64,000 bases of DNA, taken from positions 3,851,501 through 3,915,500 of the forward strand of contig NZ_CP013630.1 of the NCBI RefSeq assembly GCF_001664485.1, in the 5' to 3' direction. Below, piece after piece: positions 46,233-57,380 of this stretch. Numbering within the stretch: position 1 is the first letter of the stretch; each line of letters begins with the position of its first letter. The stretch is from Rhizobium sp. N324 (lineage in GTDB: Bacteria; Pseudomonadota; Alphaproteobacteria; Rhizobiales; Rhizobiaceae). A model generated the notes under the pieces. That model saw only the letters and a list, made by a program, of their open reading frames with translations. It was not told where the DNA came from and ran no database searches. The position numbers were made by a program, and so were the translations under genes.

Positions 46233-47482
46233 ATGCCGCCCGATGCCGGACGCGTCGCCGAAAAGGTGGCGCGTCAGTCCTACGGCAAGCTGATCGCCTT
46301 CCTCGCCGCCCGCTCGCGCGACGTGCCGGCGGCGGAAGACGCGTTGTCGGAAGCGCTGGCTTCGGCCCTTCGCGTCTGGCCGGAGCGCGGCGTTCCCGGC
46401 AACCCGGAAGCCTGGCTGCTGGTGGCCGCACGCCGCAACCTCATGCAGGCCGCCCGCCACCGCACAGTCGAAACCAATGCGCAGACGACGATCACGGTCG
46501 CCTTCGAGGAAGCCGAGGAACGCATGAACGCGGCCGGCAACGCCGTCTTTCCCGATGAGCGGCTGAAGCTGCTGTTTGCCTGCACCCATCCCGCCATCGA
46601 CAGCTCCGTGCATACGCCGCTGATGCTGCAGACCGTTCTCGGCATCAAGGCGAAAACCATCGCGCGGGCCTTCGTCGTTTCGCCGCAGGCGATGAGCCAG
46701 CGGCTGGTACGGGCCAAGGTGAAGATCCGCGATGCCGGCATTCCTTTCGCCGTCCCGCCTCGCCCCGCTCTGTCGGGACGGCTCGCCGCCGTGCTTTCGG
46801 CGATCTACGCCGCCTACGGCCTCGGATGGGAGGGGCTCGACGGCGAGGAGGAGCGTCATTCGCTTGCCGGCGAAGCGATCTGGCTCGGCCGGGCGCTGCT
46901 GGCGGTGCTGCCGGACGAGCCGGAGGCGATGGGCCTCCTCTCGCTGATGCTTCACTGCGAAGCCCGCCATAATGCTCGACGCAGCGGCGAGGTCGATATG
47001 TGCCGCTGGATGAGCAGGATACGGCGATCTGGAACGCGATGATGATCGCCGAGGCCGATGGGCTGCTGCGCAAGGCCGGAGGCTTCGACCGCTTCGGCCC
47101 CTTTCAATGCCAGGCTGCGATCCAGTCCGTGCATGCGGCGCGCCGGCTTTCAGGAGCAACCGATTGGCAGGCACTGACGACACTCTACGCGGCGCTGGTG
47201 ACGATGAAACCCACGCTCGGGGCACGCGTCGCCCGGGCTGCGGTGCTCGGCAGGTCCTTGAGCGCTGCCGCCGGCCTGGAACAACTCGACAGGCTCGATC
47301 CAGGCGAGGTTGCGGCCTATCAGCCCTATTGGGCCGTGCGCGCCTTTCTTCTGGCACGAGCCGGCGACAATGCCGCAGCAATCGAAGCCTACGTGACGGC
47401 GACCGGCCTCAGCGAGAGCCCCGCCGTGCGCGATTTTCTCACCGACAGGCTGAAGCAGGCGCGGCAAGCTACGTCAGACTGA
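46233..47482 (+). pseudogene. ECF sigma factor, frameshifted (DGPF-associated family)
   Basis: The first 46233-47040 frame has sigma-70 region 2 (AEDALSEALASALRVWPERG) and region 4 (LMLQTVLGIKAKTIARAF with SPQAMSQRLVRAKVKIR), then breaks off at HCEARHNARRSGE. The expected continuation GRYVPLDEQDTAIWN runs in another frame from about 46991 to the stop at 47482 with the family's TPR-like C-terminal domain. Adding one G in the GGT at 46991-46993 restores a continuous protein of about 416 residues, the normal length. A one-base deletion or a sequencing error is therefore likely. If real, the C-terminal domain is lost. Confidence 0.75.
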
Positions 47483-48514
47483 TCACTTCTCGGTCAGCTT
47501 CAGCTCTATGCGGCGGTTGGTGGCGCGCGCATCCGGCGTTTCACCCGGCGCAATCGGCTGGAACTCGCCGAAGCCGGCGGCAACCAGCCGGTCGGCCGGC
47601 ACGCCCTGGGCGATCAGGAACTTGACAACCGAAATCGCGCGCGCCGACGAGAGCTCCCAATTGTCGCGATAGCGGCCCGTCCCGGCAAGCGGCACATTGT
47701 CGGTATGGCCATCGACACGCAGCACCCAGTTGATCTCCGGCGGAATTTCCTTGGCGAGATCGAGAAGGGCGGCGGCGAGTTTGCCCATCTCGGTCTGTCC
47801 CTCCGGGTTGAGATCGGCGCCGCCCGAGGGAAACAGCACTTCCGATTGGAAGACGAACCGGTCGCCGACGATGCGGATATTCTCGCGGTCCGAAAGGATC
47901 TCGCGCAGACGGCCGAAGAAGTCGGATCGGTAGCGGTTCAGCTCCTGCACGCGCGCGGCGAGCGCAACGTTGAGGCGGCTGCCGAGATCGGCGATCTTGG
48001 TCTGTGAGACCCGATCTTTCTCCTCCGAAGCCTGAAGAGCTGCTTCGACGGCGGCGATCTGGCTGCGAAGCGCTGCGATCTGCTGGTTCAGCAACTCGAC
48101 CTGGCTCAACGCCCGCTCGCTGACCTGCTTCTGCTCGTCGAGCTCCTGCGTCATCGCGCCGATCCGCTTCTGCGCCGCGTCCTGGCCGCCCGACCCGGCA
48201 TTCAGCAGCGCCTGTAGCCGCGAACGATCGCCCTCGGCACTGGCAAGCGAGGCTTGCAGATTGGCGACGGAATCCTGGAGATCCTGATTGCTGCCCTTTT
48301 CGAGCGCAAGAAGCTGCGTCAACTCGTTGATCTGGCTGTTGAGGCGACTGAGCACCTCATCGCGTCCGGTGATCTCGCGGCTGAGGATGAACTGACCGAC
48401 GACAAAGACCGTCAGCACGAACATGATCGAGATGAGCAGCGTCGACAGCGCATCGACGAAGCCCGGCCAATAATCCACGCTGCGTTCGCGGCGCCGGTTG
48501 CGGGCAAGAGCCAT
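47483..48514 (-). CDS. MotB/OmpA-like peptidoglycan-binding subunit of an ion-driven complex
   Basis: Protein of 343 residues. A single transmembrane helix near the N terminus carries VDYWPGFVDALSTLLISIMF with an acidic residue (D21) in the position of the ion-conducting Asp of MotB. A long coiled coil (residues about 50-200) and a C-terminal OmpA domain (DGHTDNVPLAGTG, NWELSSARAISVVKFL) complete the MotB-type plan. Only three bases separate it from the MotA-like gene, with which it forms an operon. It is not in a flagellar cluster, so it is probably a TolQR/ZorAB-like envelope complex of unknown function. Confidence 0.8.
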   Translation of the reverse strand: MALARNRRRERSVDYWPGFVDALSTLLISIMFVLTVFVVGQFILSREITGRDEVLSRLNSQINELTQLLALEKGSNQDLQDSVANLQASLASAEGDRSRLQALLNAGSGGQDAAQKRIGAMTQELDEQKQVSERALSQVELLNQQIAALRSQIAAVEAALQASEEKDRVSQTKIADLGSRLNVALAARVQELNRYRSDFFGRLREILSDRENIRIVGDRFVFQSEVLFPSGGADLNPEGQTEMGKLAAALLDLAKEIPPEINWVLRVDGHTDNVPLAGTGRYRDNWELSSARAISVVKFLIAQGVPADRLVAAGFGEFQPIAPGETPDARATNRRIELKLTEK

Positions 48515-48517
48515 GGC

Positions 48518-49621
48518 TTATTTGCCCTCGCTCTTTTCTGCCTGGCTGGCGCGGTCGCGCATGCGCTCGCTCCGGTCGCCTGTGCGCTCCTGAACGCCGA
48601 TGCGTTCGGCCAGCCGGTCGAGCGTGCGGCGCATCGCCTTGGCCTCATCCTGCTGCGCCTCGATCCAGTCGCGCAGCATCTGCTGTTCGTTGCGCATATT
48701 CTTGACCAGGCCCTGAATGCCTTCGGCAAGACTCGCCATGGCGGCGACGGAACGCTGGGTGCCGGCGCCCCCCTCTTCCGAGACCTTGCGCAGATAATCG
48801 GAGAGCGCGCGCATGTCGTCCGAGGAAGCGCCGGAAACAGCGTCGAGGGCCGGCGCCAGGTCGGAACCGACATCGGTGACCGAGGAGAGCCAGTTTTCCA
48901 GCTCCATGTAAAAACGGTTCTGCGCGCGGCCGGCCTGAAGGTCGAGGAAGCCGAGAATGAGCGAACCGGAAAGGCCGAGCAGGGAGGATGAGAAGGCCTG
49001 GCCCATGCCCGAAAGCGGCGTGGAAAGCCCTTCCTTCAGCGCCGAGAGCACGTCGCCCGTGCCGTTCGAGCCGGCATCGAGCGACTGGATGACGACGCTG
49101 ATCGAACCGATCGTGCCGATGAGGCCCCAGAAGGTACCGAGCAGGCCGAGGAAAACCAGGAGCCCGATCAGGTAGCGCGAGACATCGCGCGATTCGTCGA
49201 GGCGGGTGGCGATCGAATCGAGAATCGAGCGCAGCGCCGTCGTCGACAGCGCCACCGAGGACTTGCGGCTGCCGATCAGCGCCCGCATCGGCGCGAGCAG
49301 CCGCGGATTGCGGTTGACCTTGTCGGCGCTGCCGGCGGCGCGGAACGAATTGAACCAGCGCACTTCGGGGCGAAGCGCCAGCACATGGTTGAAAACTAGA
49401 ATGATTCCGACTGCGAGAACACCGACGATCAGGCCGTTAAGGCCCGGATTGTGCATGAAGGCGGTCTGCGTCTGCCGAAAGAGGATGGCGGCGATAAAAC
49501 CGACGATGACCAGGAAAAGCAGCATCGTCCAGAGGAAGGGCATGGGGCTCGAAAGCCTGTAGGCATAACCGCCGGCCGTCTTTTCGGTGGAGCCGATCTC
49601 CGCCACATTCACATTTTCCAT
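48518..49621 (-). CDS. MotA/TolQ/ExbB-like proton channel subunit
   Basis: Protein of 367 residues. Two early membrane helices, then a cytoplasmic loop and two more helices with the conserved LLGTFWGLIGTIGSI and GMGQAFSSSLLGLSGSLILG of the MotA/TolQ/ExbB family. A cytosolic C-terminal coiled coil follows. I chose the ATG at 49621, with CCGGAGG upstream, over the ATG at 49645, which has no ribosome site. With the OmpA-type partner it should form a proton-driven 5:2 motor. Similar pairs are widespread in rhizobia and usually labelled ExbB or MotA-like. Confidence 0.8.
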   Translation of the reverse strand: MENVNVAEIGSTEKTAGGYAYRLSSPMPFLWTMLLFLVIVGFIAAILFRQTQTAFMHNPGLNGLIVGVLAVGIILVFNHVLALRPEVRWFNSFRAAGSADKVNRNPRLLAPMRALIGSRKSSVALSTTALRSILDSIATRLDESRDVSRYLIGLLVFLGLLGTFWGLIGTIGSISVVIQSLDAGSNGTGDVLSALKEGLSTPLSGMGQAFSSSLLGLSGSLILGFLDLQAGRAQNRFYMELENWLSSVTDVGSDLAPALDAVSGASSDDMRALSDYLRKVSEEGGAGTQRSVAAMASLAEGIQGLVKNMRNEQQMLRDWIEAQQDEAKAMRRTLDRLAERIGVQERTGDRSERMRDRASQAEKSEGK

Positions 49622-49735
49622 AGGGTCCGCTGCCTCCGGAGTCATTGCTGGCGGAGACTAGAGCAACATTGTGCCGAATTGAAGTATGCCGAGGCGAAAA
49701 CCGTGACTTTACAACAGCCGGATTTTCCTTTTCGC

Positions 49736-50536
49736 TTACTTGGCGGGGATCGGCCGCTTGACGACTTCGATCAGCGCCTTGTGGATGGCTTCGTTGCCGG
49801 CAACGATCGCGCCGCTCTCCAGAATCGCCGTCCCGCCGTCCCAATCGGTGGCGAACCCGCCGGCTTCGCGGATGAGCAGGATGCCGGCTGCCATGTCCCA
49901 CGGCGCAAGCTCGGCTTCCCAGAAACCATCGAAACGCCCGGCGGCGACATAGGCGAGATCGAGCGTCGGCGACCCCAGGCGGCGGATGCCCGCCACTTCG
50001 CCCATCACGTGGCGAAGCTCGACCAGGAACTTGCCGTGATTGCGCTTGCCGAGCGCCGGCACGCCGCAGCCGATGACGCAATCCGACAGCGCACGGCGCG
50101 CGGCGACGCGCAGGCGCCGGTCGTTGAGGAAGGCGCCGCCGCCACGCTCGGCGGTATAGAGCTCGTCGGTTGCCGGATTGAAGACGACCGCGGCAACGAT
50201 CTCGCCGTTACGCTCGAGCGCGATCGAGACGGCGAAGGCCGGGATGCCGTGCAGAAAGTTCGTCGTGCCGTCGAGCGGGTCGACGATCCAGCGATGCGCG
50301 CCGTCCGTGCCCTTGATCTCCTCGCTTTCCTCGCCGAGGAAGCCATAGGTCGGGCGCGCCTTGAGCAGCTCTTCCCTGACGATCTTTTCGGCCTTGCGGT
50401 CGGCGGTGGAAACAAAGTCGCCCGGTCCCTTGACGGAAACCTGCAGGTTCTGCACTTCGCCGAAATCACGTCCCAGCGATTTTCCTGCCTTGAGGGCAGC
50501 CTGAACCATGACATTGAGAAGAGCTGAACGGGCCAT
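49736..50536 (-). CDS. suhB: Inositol monophosphatase family protein
   Basis: Protein of 266 residues. The metal-binding GEESEEIKG, IVDPLDGTTNFLHGIP and LAPWDMAAGILLIREAGG motifs are complete, so it should be an active Mg2+-dependent phosphatase. In proteobacteria SuhB also joins the NusA rRNA antitermination complex. AAGGAAAT precedes the ATG at 50536; upstream in-frame codons lack signals. It stands alone between the channel pair and the chemosensory cluster. Confidence 0.93.
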   Translation of the reverse strand: MARSALLNVMVQAALKAGKSLGRDFGEVQNLQVSVKGPGDFVSTADRKAEKIVREELLKARPTYGFLGEESEEIKGTDGAHRWIVDPLDGTTNFLHGIPAFAVSIALERNGEIVAAVVFNPATDELYTAERGGGAFLNDRRLRVAARRALSDCVIGCGVPALGKRNHGKFLVELRHVMGEVAGIRRLGSPTLDLAYVAAGRFDGFWEAELAPWDMAAGILLIREAGGFATDWDGGTAILESGAIVAGNEAIHKALIEVVKRPIPAK

Positions 50537-50734
50537 CGGCGCATTTCCTTGGGACTGATACGGGGTGCGCGCTGCCAGGGGCGGGAAGTGTCCCTGAACT
50601 TGCATGACAGGCAGCGCTGCAAAGATTGGCGGCCTCAAGACCACAAAATCAGGGAAATTTCAAGGGCCGGCGCGCATGGCTGCCATCCTCTGCCGGAAAC
50701 CGGCGCTGATACCGGACCACCGCTCGAAACAGTC

Positions 50735-51832
50735 TCAGAATTTCTGCTGCGTCATCAGCACTTCGCGGGCGATCTGGTCGAGCGGCAGGATACGGTCGAC
50801 GCCGCCCTTGGCGATCGCCTCCTTCGGCATGCCGAAAACGACGGAGCTCGCCTCGTCCTGCGCCACCGTGTAGGCACCGGCCTGATGCATTTCCAGCATG
50901 CCGCGCGCGCCGTCATCGCCCATGCCGGTCATGATGATCCCCATGGCGTTCGAGCCGGCCGAGCGCGCCGCCGAGCGAAAGAGCACGTCGACGGACGGCC
51001 GGTGGCGTGACACCAGCGGCCCGGTCTTGACGCTGACATGATAACGCGCACCCTGGCGTTCGAGCAGCATGTGCTTGTCGCCCGGTGCAATCAGCACATG
51101 GCCGCGCAGCACGGGGTCGCCATCGACCGCTTCCTTGACCTCGACCTCGCAGAGGCCGTTCAGCCGCTTGGCGAAGGCGGCGGTGAATTTCTCCGGCATA
51201 TGCTGGACGATCACCATGCCAGGCGCATTGGCCGGCAATTCCTCCAGGAATTCGCGCAACGCTTCGGTGCCGCCGGTGGAAGCGCCGACGCAGACCACCA
51301 TCTCCGTCGTCTTCGCCATGGCCCGCCCCGTCGGCGGCGGCAGCATCACATCCGCCGTCAGCTTTTTGGCCGGCCCCTCCGCTGGAGCCGAGCGGACGGT
51401 GCCGGCGGCGCGGCGAACATTGGAAAGCCGTGCATACGAGGCGCTCTTGACGACTTCGCGGATGCGCATGGCGTCTTCGGCAAGGCCGTCGGCGGCGCCG
51501 ATCTTCGATTTCAGGATAACATCGACGGCGCCAGCCTCCAGCGCCTGGAGCAATGTTTCCGAGCCCGCTTCCGTCAGCGACGAGCACATCACGACGGGGA
51601 TCGGCCGCTGCGCCATCAGCTTGCGCAGGAAAGTGATGCCGTCCATGCGCGGCATCTCGACGTCGAGCGTGATGACGTCGGGGATTTCCTCCAGCAGTTT
51701 GCGCGCCGCCACGAAGGGGTCGGACGCCACCGCCATGATCTCGATATCGGGATCCTGCTCCAGCACATATGTCAACGTCTGACGGATGCTGGCGGAATCG
51801 TCGATGATGAGAACGCGGATTTTTTTAGCCAT
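50735..51832 (-). CDS. cheB: Chemotaxis methylesterase CheB
   Basis: Protein of 365 residues. The receiver domain has D11, D12 and the phosphoacceptor D57; the C-terminal methylesterase has the triad in [10 protein letters not shown] (S185), VQHMPEKF (H211) and [10 protein letters not shown] (D307). CheB removes receptor methyl groups or deamidates them, resetting signalling. It is the last gene of the minus-strand cluster, seven bases after cheR. Its C terminus lies 198 bases from suhB. No cheD is present, so deamidation may rest on CheB alone here. Confidence 0.96.
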   Translation of the reverse strand: MAKKIRVLIIDDSASIRQTLTYVLEQDPDIEIMAVASDPFVAARKLLEEIPDVITLDVEMPRMDGITFLRKLMAQRPIPVVMCSSLTEAGSETLLQALEAGAVDVILKSKIGAADGLAEDAMRIREVVKSASYARLSNVRRAAGTVRSAPAEGPAKKLTADVMLPPPTGRAMAKTTEMVVCVGASTGGTEALREFLEELPANAPGMVIVQHMPEKFTAAFAKRLNGLCEVEVKEAVDGDPVLRGHVLIAPGDKHMLLERQGARYHVSVKTGPLVSRHRPSVDVLFRSAARSAGSNAMGIIMTGMGDDGARGMLEMHQAGAYTVAQDEASSVVFGMPKEAIAKGGVDRILPLDQIAREVLMTQQKF

Positions 51833-51839
51833 GAAGCCT

Positions 51840-52697
51840 CTAAATGCGCTGAAACACCGTGTTCGAGACCTGCTTCAAAGGCAGATCGAAGCCGGTGATC
51901 GATTCGGAATGGCCGATGAAGATATAGCCGCCCTTCGCCAGGCAGCCGCAGAGACGGTTGAGCACGCCGGCCTGAGTCTGCTTGTCGAAGTAGATTAGCA
52001 CGTTGCGGCAGAAAATGACGTGCATCGGCTCGCCGATCAGGTATTTCTCGTCCATCAGGTTCATGCGGGCAAAACCGATCCTGCTGCGCAGTTTCGGCGT
52101 GATGCGCACCTCCCGCCGATCCGGCCGCTTGGCCGTCAGCACGTATTTGCGTTGCAGGTCGCGCGGCACCGGCGCAATGAGATCTTCCGGATAGATGCCC
52201 CGGCGCGCGGTCTGCAACACATCGGTGGAAAGATCGGTCGCCAGCACGCTGTAGGAGAGGTCGTTGCGACCTTCGGTGAATTCCGCCAGCACCATCGCCA
52301 TCGTATAGGGTTCGGCTCCCGTCGAGCAGGCCGAACTCCAGGTGCGAATGGTGCGAACGCCGCTGCCGGCGATCGCCGGCAGCGCCACGCTCTGCATGTA
52401 GTCGAAATGCTTGGCTTCGCGGAAGAAGTCGGTCTTATTGGTCGTCACCACGTCGATCAGGTAGACGCTTTCCTGGGCAAGCCCGTCTTGATTGAACAGG
52501 AAGTCGCAATAATCGTCGAAGGTCGAATGGTTGGTTGCGCGAAGGCGGCGCCTCAGCCGCCCCTCGAGCATCGTCAGCTTGGTCGGCGGCATCTTGATGC
52601 CGCTATAGTCATAGATGAACCGGGCAAGCTTTTCGAAATTGCGCTTGCTGATCCGGTCGCCCGGCAATTGGGTTTCCACCGCTGCTGCCATACTCAT
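51840..52697 (-). CDS. cheR: Chemotaxis protein methyltransferase CheR
   Basis: Protein of 285 residues. An all-alpha N-terminal domain ([20 protein letters not shown]) precedes the SAM-binding core, with [19 protein letters not shown] and [16 protein letters not shown], both CheR signatures. It methylates receptor glutamates. None of the receptors in the cluster ends in a NWETF-type tether, so CheR must dock without it. It precedes cheB by seven bases and follows cheW by 29 bases. Confidence 0.96.
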   Translation of the reverse strand: MSMAAAVETQLPGDRISKRNFEKLARFIYDYSGIKMPPTKLTMLEGRLRRRLRATNHSTFDDYCDFLFNQDGLAQESVYLIDVVTTNKTDFFREAKHFDYMQSVALPAIAGSGVRTIRTWSSACSTGAEPYTMAMVLAEFTEGRNDLSYSVLATDLSTDVLQTARRGIYPEDLIAPVPRDLQRKYVLTAKRPDRREVRITPKLRSRIGFARMNLMDEKYLIGEPMHVIFCRNVLIYFDKQTQAGVLNRLCGCLAKGGYIFIGHSESITGFDLPLKQVSNTVFQRI

Positions 52698-52726
52698 GAG
52701 ACGCAGTACTCCGGGTTGGCGCGCGG

Positions 52727-53209
52727 TCAGGCCGCCGATTGCAATGCAGAGGCGTCCTCGCGCGACAGCAGCCGCGCGAGATCGATGATGACGACGAAGC
52801 CGTTTTCCCGGCGAACGACGCCGGCAATATAGTCCGAACGCCAGCGCACGCCGATGTCGGGCGCCGCCTCGATCTGCTCGCGCCGGAACGGCGTGACCTC
52901 GAAGACGCGGTCGGCGACGAGCCCAAGGGTCAGGAGCCGGCTTTCCATCGGCACGTCGAGCACCAGCACCCGCGTATGCGGTGTCGGCTCGGTCTTCGTC
53001 ATGCCGAGCTTCAATCGAAGATCGATCGTCGGCACGCCCTGCCCGCGCACATCGCGCAGGCCGAGCAAATAGTCGGGACCATTCGGAATCTTGAAAGCTT
53101 CGGCATAGTCGAGGATTTCCCGTACCACCTCAACCGGCACGGCGAAAATCTCCTCGCCGAGGCTGAAGGTCACGAATTGCGCTTCCAGAGATGTCGTGGC
53201 CATGATCAT
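52727..53209 (-). CDS. cheW: CheW adaptor 1
   Basis: Protein of 160 residues linking receptors to Che[39 protein letters not shown] and [19 protein letters not shown] form the standard CheW SH3-like halves. The start overlaps the chemoreceptor stop by ATGA (53206-53209). It lies between the three receptors and cheR-cheB, while a second, divergent CheW sits next to cheA. Confidence 0.95.
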   Translation of the reverse strand: MIMATTSLEAQFVTFSLGEEIFAVPVEVVREILDYAEAFKIPNGPDYLLGLRDVRGQGVPTIDLRLKLGMTKTEPTPHTRVLVLDVPMESRLLTLGLVADRVFEVTPFRREQIEAAPDIGVRWRSDYIAGVVRRENGFVVIIDLARLLSREDASALQSAA

Positions 53210-55014
53210 GCGCTTTCCTTGAATTCGGCGTCGCCATCATCGGGACCGCCCATGGAGAGATCGAGAGCGAAGCCCTTTGCTCGCGCCTGCTGACCGGCGA
53301 CGCTGTTGGCGGCGAGCTTCCTGCCGCCGAGGCTGCGGCTTGCGACGGGCGCCGAGCTGCGAACGGTCACCCGGGCGGCCGGCGTGCGGGATTGGCGATC
53401 GCCGGCCGTATCGACCTTGAAGAAGGCGATGGAAGCCTGCAGTTCTTCGGCCTGGCTGGCAAGCTCTTCCGAGGTCGCCGACATCTGCTCGGAGGCACCG
53501 GCATTCTGTTGCGTCACCCGATCGAGCTGCTGGATCGCTTCGTTGATCTGGCCGGCACCAATATCCTGCTCGCGGCAGGCAGCGCTGATCTCAGAAACCA
53601 GCTCGGCCGTCTTGCGGATATCCGGCACCAGGCGGCCGAGCATGTCGCCGGCGTCCTGGGCGGCCTTGACAGTATCGCCCGACATCGAGCTGATTTCGGC
53701 GGCCGCCGACTGGCTGCGTTCGGCAAGCTTGCGCACTTCCGAAGCGACCACAGCAAACCCCTTGCCGTGCTCACCGGCGCGTGCTGCTTCCACAGCCGCG
53801 TTGAGTGCCAGCAGGTCGGTCTGGCGGGCGATCTCCTGGACGATGCTGATCTTCTCGGCGATGGTCCGCATCGCCTGCACGGCGCGCGACACCGCTTCGC
53901 CGCTCATCTCCGCGTCCTTGGCCGACTGGCGGGCAATCTTTTCGGTCTGCGCGGCGTTGTCGGCGTTCTGCTTGATGTTGGCGGCCATCTCTTCCATCGA
54001 GGCGGAAGCCTCTTCGGCCGAAGCCGCCTGTTCGCTGGCGCCTTGCGATACCTGCTCGGCGCTCGAAGACAGTTCCTGGCTGCCGGCCGAAACATTTTCC
54101 GCGGCCGTGATCGCATCGGCGACGACGCCACGCAGGCGCTCGACCATCTGCTCGAGCGCTATGCCGAGCATGTCCTTGTCCGAAAGCGGCTTCGGAGACA
54201 CCGTCAGGTCGCCGTCGGCGATCCGCGCGGCGATGTCGGCGGTAACGCGAAGATTATCCGTCATGGTGTTGATCATGTTGACCAGATCCTTGATCTCGTC
54301 ATTGCTCTTGATCTCAACCTTCTGGTTCAGGTCGCCGATGGCGACAGCGCTGGCGACATTCATGATCTTGCGCAGGCCGCTGTTGACGCCGAGAGCGATC
54401 CACAGAGCAGCGGCAAAAGCGATGACGGAAGCCCCGATTGCAATGCCGATCAACAGGTTCTTCGTCGAACTATAAAGAACGTCGGTGTCGTTATCGGCTT
54501 GCGCCATCGACTTCTGCTGGAGCGCGACGAGTTTTCCAAAAACGTCCTCCATTTCCACGACGAGGGCGCGGACCTCCCCCGAGGAAAGCGCCACGGCGCC
54601 TGCCCTGTCGCCGCTCTCCTGCGCGGAGGCGACTTTGTTGGAACCTTGATCGAAGCGTTTGGCCAGCTCGACCAGCCTGTCCCAATTGGGCCTGCCCTCA
54701 GCAGTTGCGAGCTGTTGGCCGCTTGTCACGAGGGTGAGCATTTCATCCACGCTTTTCGCCGAATTCTGATAGTCCTTCCTGGCGATTTCGGGATCCATTT
54801 CCAGAAGGGCGTTCTTCTGCCAGCGGACGGCGTCGAGCTCGGCAGTTTGCGCTTCCAGAGCCAGCTCCAGCCTTTTTGCAGGACCGGAGATAAGGTCACT
54901 GACAGCATCGTTCAGCGAGCTGAGGCTGATGATCCCATAAACCGCGCTGCCCACCAGCAACAATATAACAAAGCCGAATGCAGCCGCGAGTTTGAGTTTG
55001 ATCGTAATACGCAT
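53206..55014 (-). CDS. Methyl-accepting chemotaxis protein with two HAMP units
   Basis: Receptor of 602 residues. TM1 at about residues 11-30, a four-helix-bundle periplasmic sensor, and TM2 at about 187-208. The first HAMP ends in [12 protein letters not shown] and a second HAMP-like unit [18 protein letters not shown] ends in [13 protein letters not shown]. The tip is [20 protein letters not shown]. The C terminus [17 protein letters not shown] is shared with its two neighbours; there is no pentapeptide tether. It is translationally coupled to cheW. The ligand is unknown. Confidence 0.93.
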   Translation of the reverse strand: MRITIKLKLAAAFGFVILLLVGSAVYGIISLSSLNDAVSDLISGPAKRLELALEAQTAELDAVRWQKNALLEMDPEIARKDYQNSAKSVDEMLTLVTSGQQLATAEGRPNWDRLVELAKRFDQGSNKVASAQESGDRAGAVALSSGEVRALVVEMEDVFGKLVALQQKSMAQADNDTDVLYSSTKNLLIGIAIGASVIAFAAALWIALGVNSGLRKIMNVASAVAIGDLNQKVEIKSNDEIKDLVNMINTMTDNLRVTADIAARIADGDLTVSPKPLSDKDMLGIALEQMVERLRGVVADAITAAENVSAGSQELSSSAEQVSQGASEQAASAEEASASMEEMAANIKQNADNAAQTEKIARQSAKDAEMSGEAVSRAVQAMRTIAEKISIVQEIARQTDLLALNAAVEAARAGEHGKGFAVVASEVRKLAERSQSAAAEISSMSGDTVKAAQDAGDMLGRLVPDIRKTAELVSEISAACREQDIGAGQINEAIQQLDRVTQQNAGASEQMSATSEELASQAEELQASIAFFKVDTAGDRQSRTPAARVTVRSSAPVASRSLGGRKLAANSVAGQQARAKGFALDLSMGGPDDGDAEFKESA

Positions 55015-55225
55015 CTCAATATTCCTCTCAGAGAGCGAAGCAATAAATATGGTCCAAGTATCGCGGCATCATGCAGCAAATAAATTCCATCCGGCGAAAG
55101 CCGATGGCAGAAATGAATAAGCTTCGATATCGCTTCCCCGAGCGCCGAAAGCCTGCGTCGCGGGCCGGGCCAGCCGGCCCACGACAGTTGCGAAGAGGAA
55201 TGCCTAAGCTTCCCCCAGGAAGCGC

Positions 55226-57148
55226 TCACGCGCTCTCCCGAAACTCGTCATCCACGGTGTCGGGACCACCCATCGACATGTCGAGGGCAAAGCCCTTCAC
55301 GCGGGCCTGCTGGCCAACGACCGTATTGGCCGGTGACTTGGTGGCCGGCTTGCGCGGCGTGGCTTGAGGCCGGCTGCGGGCGGTGGCTTTTGCCGCCGGC
55401 GCGCGCTCACGGCGTCCGCCCGCCATGTCGACCTTGAAGAAGGCGATCGAGGTCTGCAGTTCTTCGGCCTGTGCAGCGAGTTCTTCCGAGGTCGCAGACA
55501 TCTGCTCGGACGCGCCGGCATTCTGCTGCGTCACCTTGTCGAGCTGCTGGATCGCTTCATTGATCTGGGCAGCGCCGATATCCTGTTCGCGGCAGGCCGC
55601 GCTGATCTCGGAAACCAGCTCGGCCGTCTTGCGAATATCCGGCACGAGCCGACCGAGCATTTCGCCCGCTTCCTGGGCAGCCGTCACGGTATCGCTCGAC
55701 ATCGAGCTGATTTCGGCAGCAGCCGATTGGCTGCGTTCGGCAAGCTTGCGCACTTCCGAAGCAACCACCGCAAAGCCCTTGCCATGCTCGCCGGCACGGG
55801 CGGCTTCGACAGCGGCGTTCAAAGCCAGCAGATCGGTTTGACGGGCGATTTCCTGAACGATGCCGATTTTCTGGGCGATCGTGCGCATGGCGTCGACGGC
55901 GCGTGTCACCGCATCGCCACTGGCTTCCGCATCCTTGGCCGACTGGCGGGCGATCTTTTCGGTCTGCGCGGCGTTGTCGGCGTTCTGCTTGATATTGGAG
56001 GCCATCTCTTCCATCGAGGCGGAGGCTTCTTCTGCCGAAGCCGCCTGTTCGCTGGCGCCCTGCGACACCTGCTCGGAGCTTGCCGACAGTTCCTGGCTAC
56101 CGGCCGAAACATTTTCCGCAGCCGAGATCGCGTCGGCGACGACGCCGCGCAGCCGCTCGACCATCTGCTCCAGGGCAATACCCAGCGCATCCCTGTCGGA
56201 AAGCGGCTTCGGAGACACCGTCAGGTCGCCGTTGGCGATCTGGTCGGCGATTCCGGCGGTGGTTCTGAGGTTGGAGATCATGCTCTGCATCGCGATGCCG
56301 AGCGTATCCTTGTCCGAGAGCGGCATGGCATCGGTGCTGAGGTCGCCCGTGGCGATCTGGTCGGCAAGGGCCGCCGTGGCGCGCAGATTGGCGGTCATGG
56401 TATTGACCGTATTGATCAAATCCTTGATCTCGTCATTGGTTCTGACATCGACCTTCTGGTTGAGGTCGCCGCGTGCGACGGCGTTTGCGACGGTCGTGAT
56501 CTTCCTGAGGCCGTTGTTGATTCCGAGTGTTATCCACAATGCGGCGCCGAGCGCGACGAGCGCGGCGATGCCGGAAGCGATAGTGAGGATCAGCTTGGTC
56601 GAGTTATAGAGCTCGGTATTGGCGTGGTCCGTCGCCTGCATTCCCTTGCGCTGGATCTCGGTAAGGGCAGCGATAGCCTCCCCCATTTCGTCGGTCATCG
56701 TCCTGAGGTCGCCGAGTGAAAGCGCCAGTGCACCGGATTTGTCGCCCCTGGCGTCGAGTTGCTGCAGCTCGGCGGATTTCTCACGGAATTTCCCGCCGAT
56801 CGTCCGCAGCTTTTCCCAATGCGGCTTGCCTTCCGGCAAAGCAATCGCAAGACCGGCATCGACGGCATCGAACATCGCCTGCAATTTCTGGTCGGCCTCC
56901 TTATAGAAGCCGGCGGCCGCCTCGGGATCCGTGGAAAGCAGAGCGTTCTTCTGAGCGCGGATGGCGTCGACTTCGGCAATATTGGCGTTCAGCGCCAGTT
57001 CCAGGCGGCGCACGGAGCCGTCGATCATGGCGCCGCTCGCCTCGTTCAAGGTGCCGAGACTGACGCTTCCATACGCCGCGATGCCGATCAGCAGCAGCGT
57101 CATGATGCCGAAGGCAAGGCCCAGTTTGAGTTTGATGGTGAAACGCAT
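55226..57148 (-). CDS. Methyl-accepting chemotaxis protein with three HAMP units
   Basis: Receptor of 640 residues. It shares the domain plan of its neighbour but has an extra HAMP-like module: [18 protein letters not shown], then [18 protein letters not shown], then the unit ending [16 protein letters not shown]. The sensor is a four-helix bundle and the signalling hairpin is nearly the same as those of the flanking receptors. The ATG at 57148 follows GGGGGTATCAC; an upstream in-frame codon lacks a ribosome site. A 211-base spacer with no gene separates it from the two-HAMP receptor. Membrane-bound; ligand unknown. Confidence 0.93.
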   Translation of the reverse strand: MRFTIKLKLGLAFGIMTLLLIGIAAYGSVSLGTLNEASGAMIDGSVRRLELALNANIAEVDAIRAQKNALLSTDPEAAAGFYKEADQKLQAMFDAVDAGLAIALPEGKPHWEKLRTIGGKFREKSAELQQLDARGDKSGALALSLGDLRTMTDEMGEAIAALTEIQRKGMQATDHANTELYNSTKLILTIASGIAALVALGAALWITLGINNGLRKITTVANAVARGDLNQKVDVRTNDEIKDLINTVNTMTANLRATAALADQIATGDLSTDAMPLSDKDTLGIAMQSMISNLRTTAGIADQIANGDLTVSPKPLSDRDALGIALEQMVERLRGVVADAISAAENVSAGSQELSASSEQVSQGASEQAASAEEASASMEEMASNIKQNADNAAQTEKIARQSAKDAEASGDAVTRAVDAMRTIAQKIGIVQEIARQTDLLALNAAVEAARAGEHGKGFAVVASEVRKLAERSQSAAAEISSMSSDTVTAAQEAGEMLGRLVPDIRKTAELVSEISAACREQDIGAAQINEAIQQLDKVTQQNAGASEQMSATSEELAAQAEELQTSIAFFKVDMAGGRRERAPAAKATARSRPQATPRKPATKSPANTVVGQQARVKGFALDMSMGGPDTVDDEFRESA

Positions 57149-57380
57149 GTGATACCCCCGATTTGCGGTCAAAACGAATGGAGAGACATGTCCCCCTGGC
57201 GGGACGTCGAGCTTGGAAGGATGTGTCTGAAAGGGGAAAACGACTCATTCGCTTCCCGGTGGCCGACATCTATCGATCGCAGCGCCAACGCCTACACGCG
57301 TTGGGGGTACCTCGGATCGCCGGAGCAACCCGAGGGATCACATGGGCGAAGGCGCTTACGCGCTTTCCCCCGGGGAGCGC

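Noticed and set aside
47483..49621. Zorya anti-phage system (ZorA/ZorB)
   Set aside because: The MotA-like and OmpA-like pair resembles ZorAB, but no ZorC, ZorD or ZorE-like gene is adjacent; neighbours are suhB and a sigma factor. Kept only as a motor pair of unknown role.
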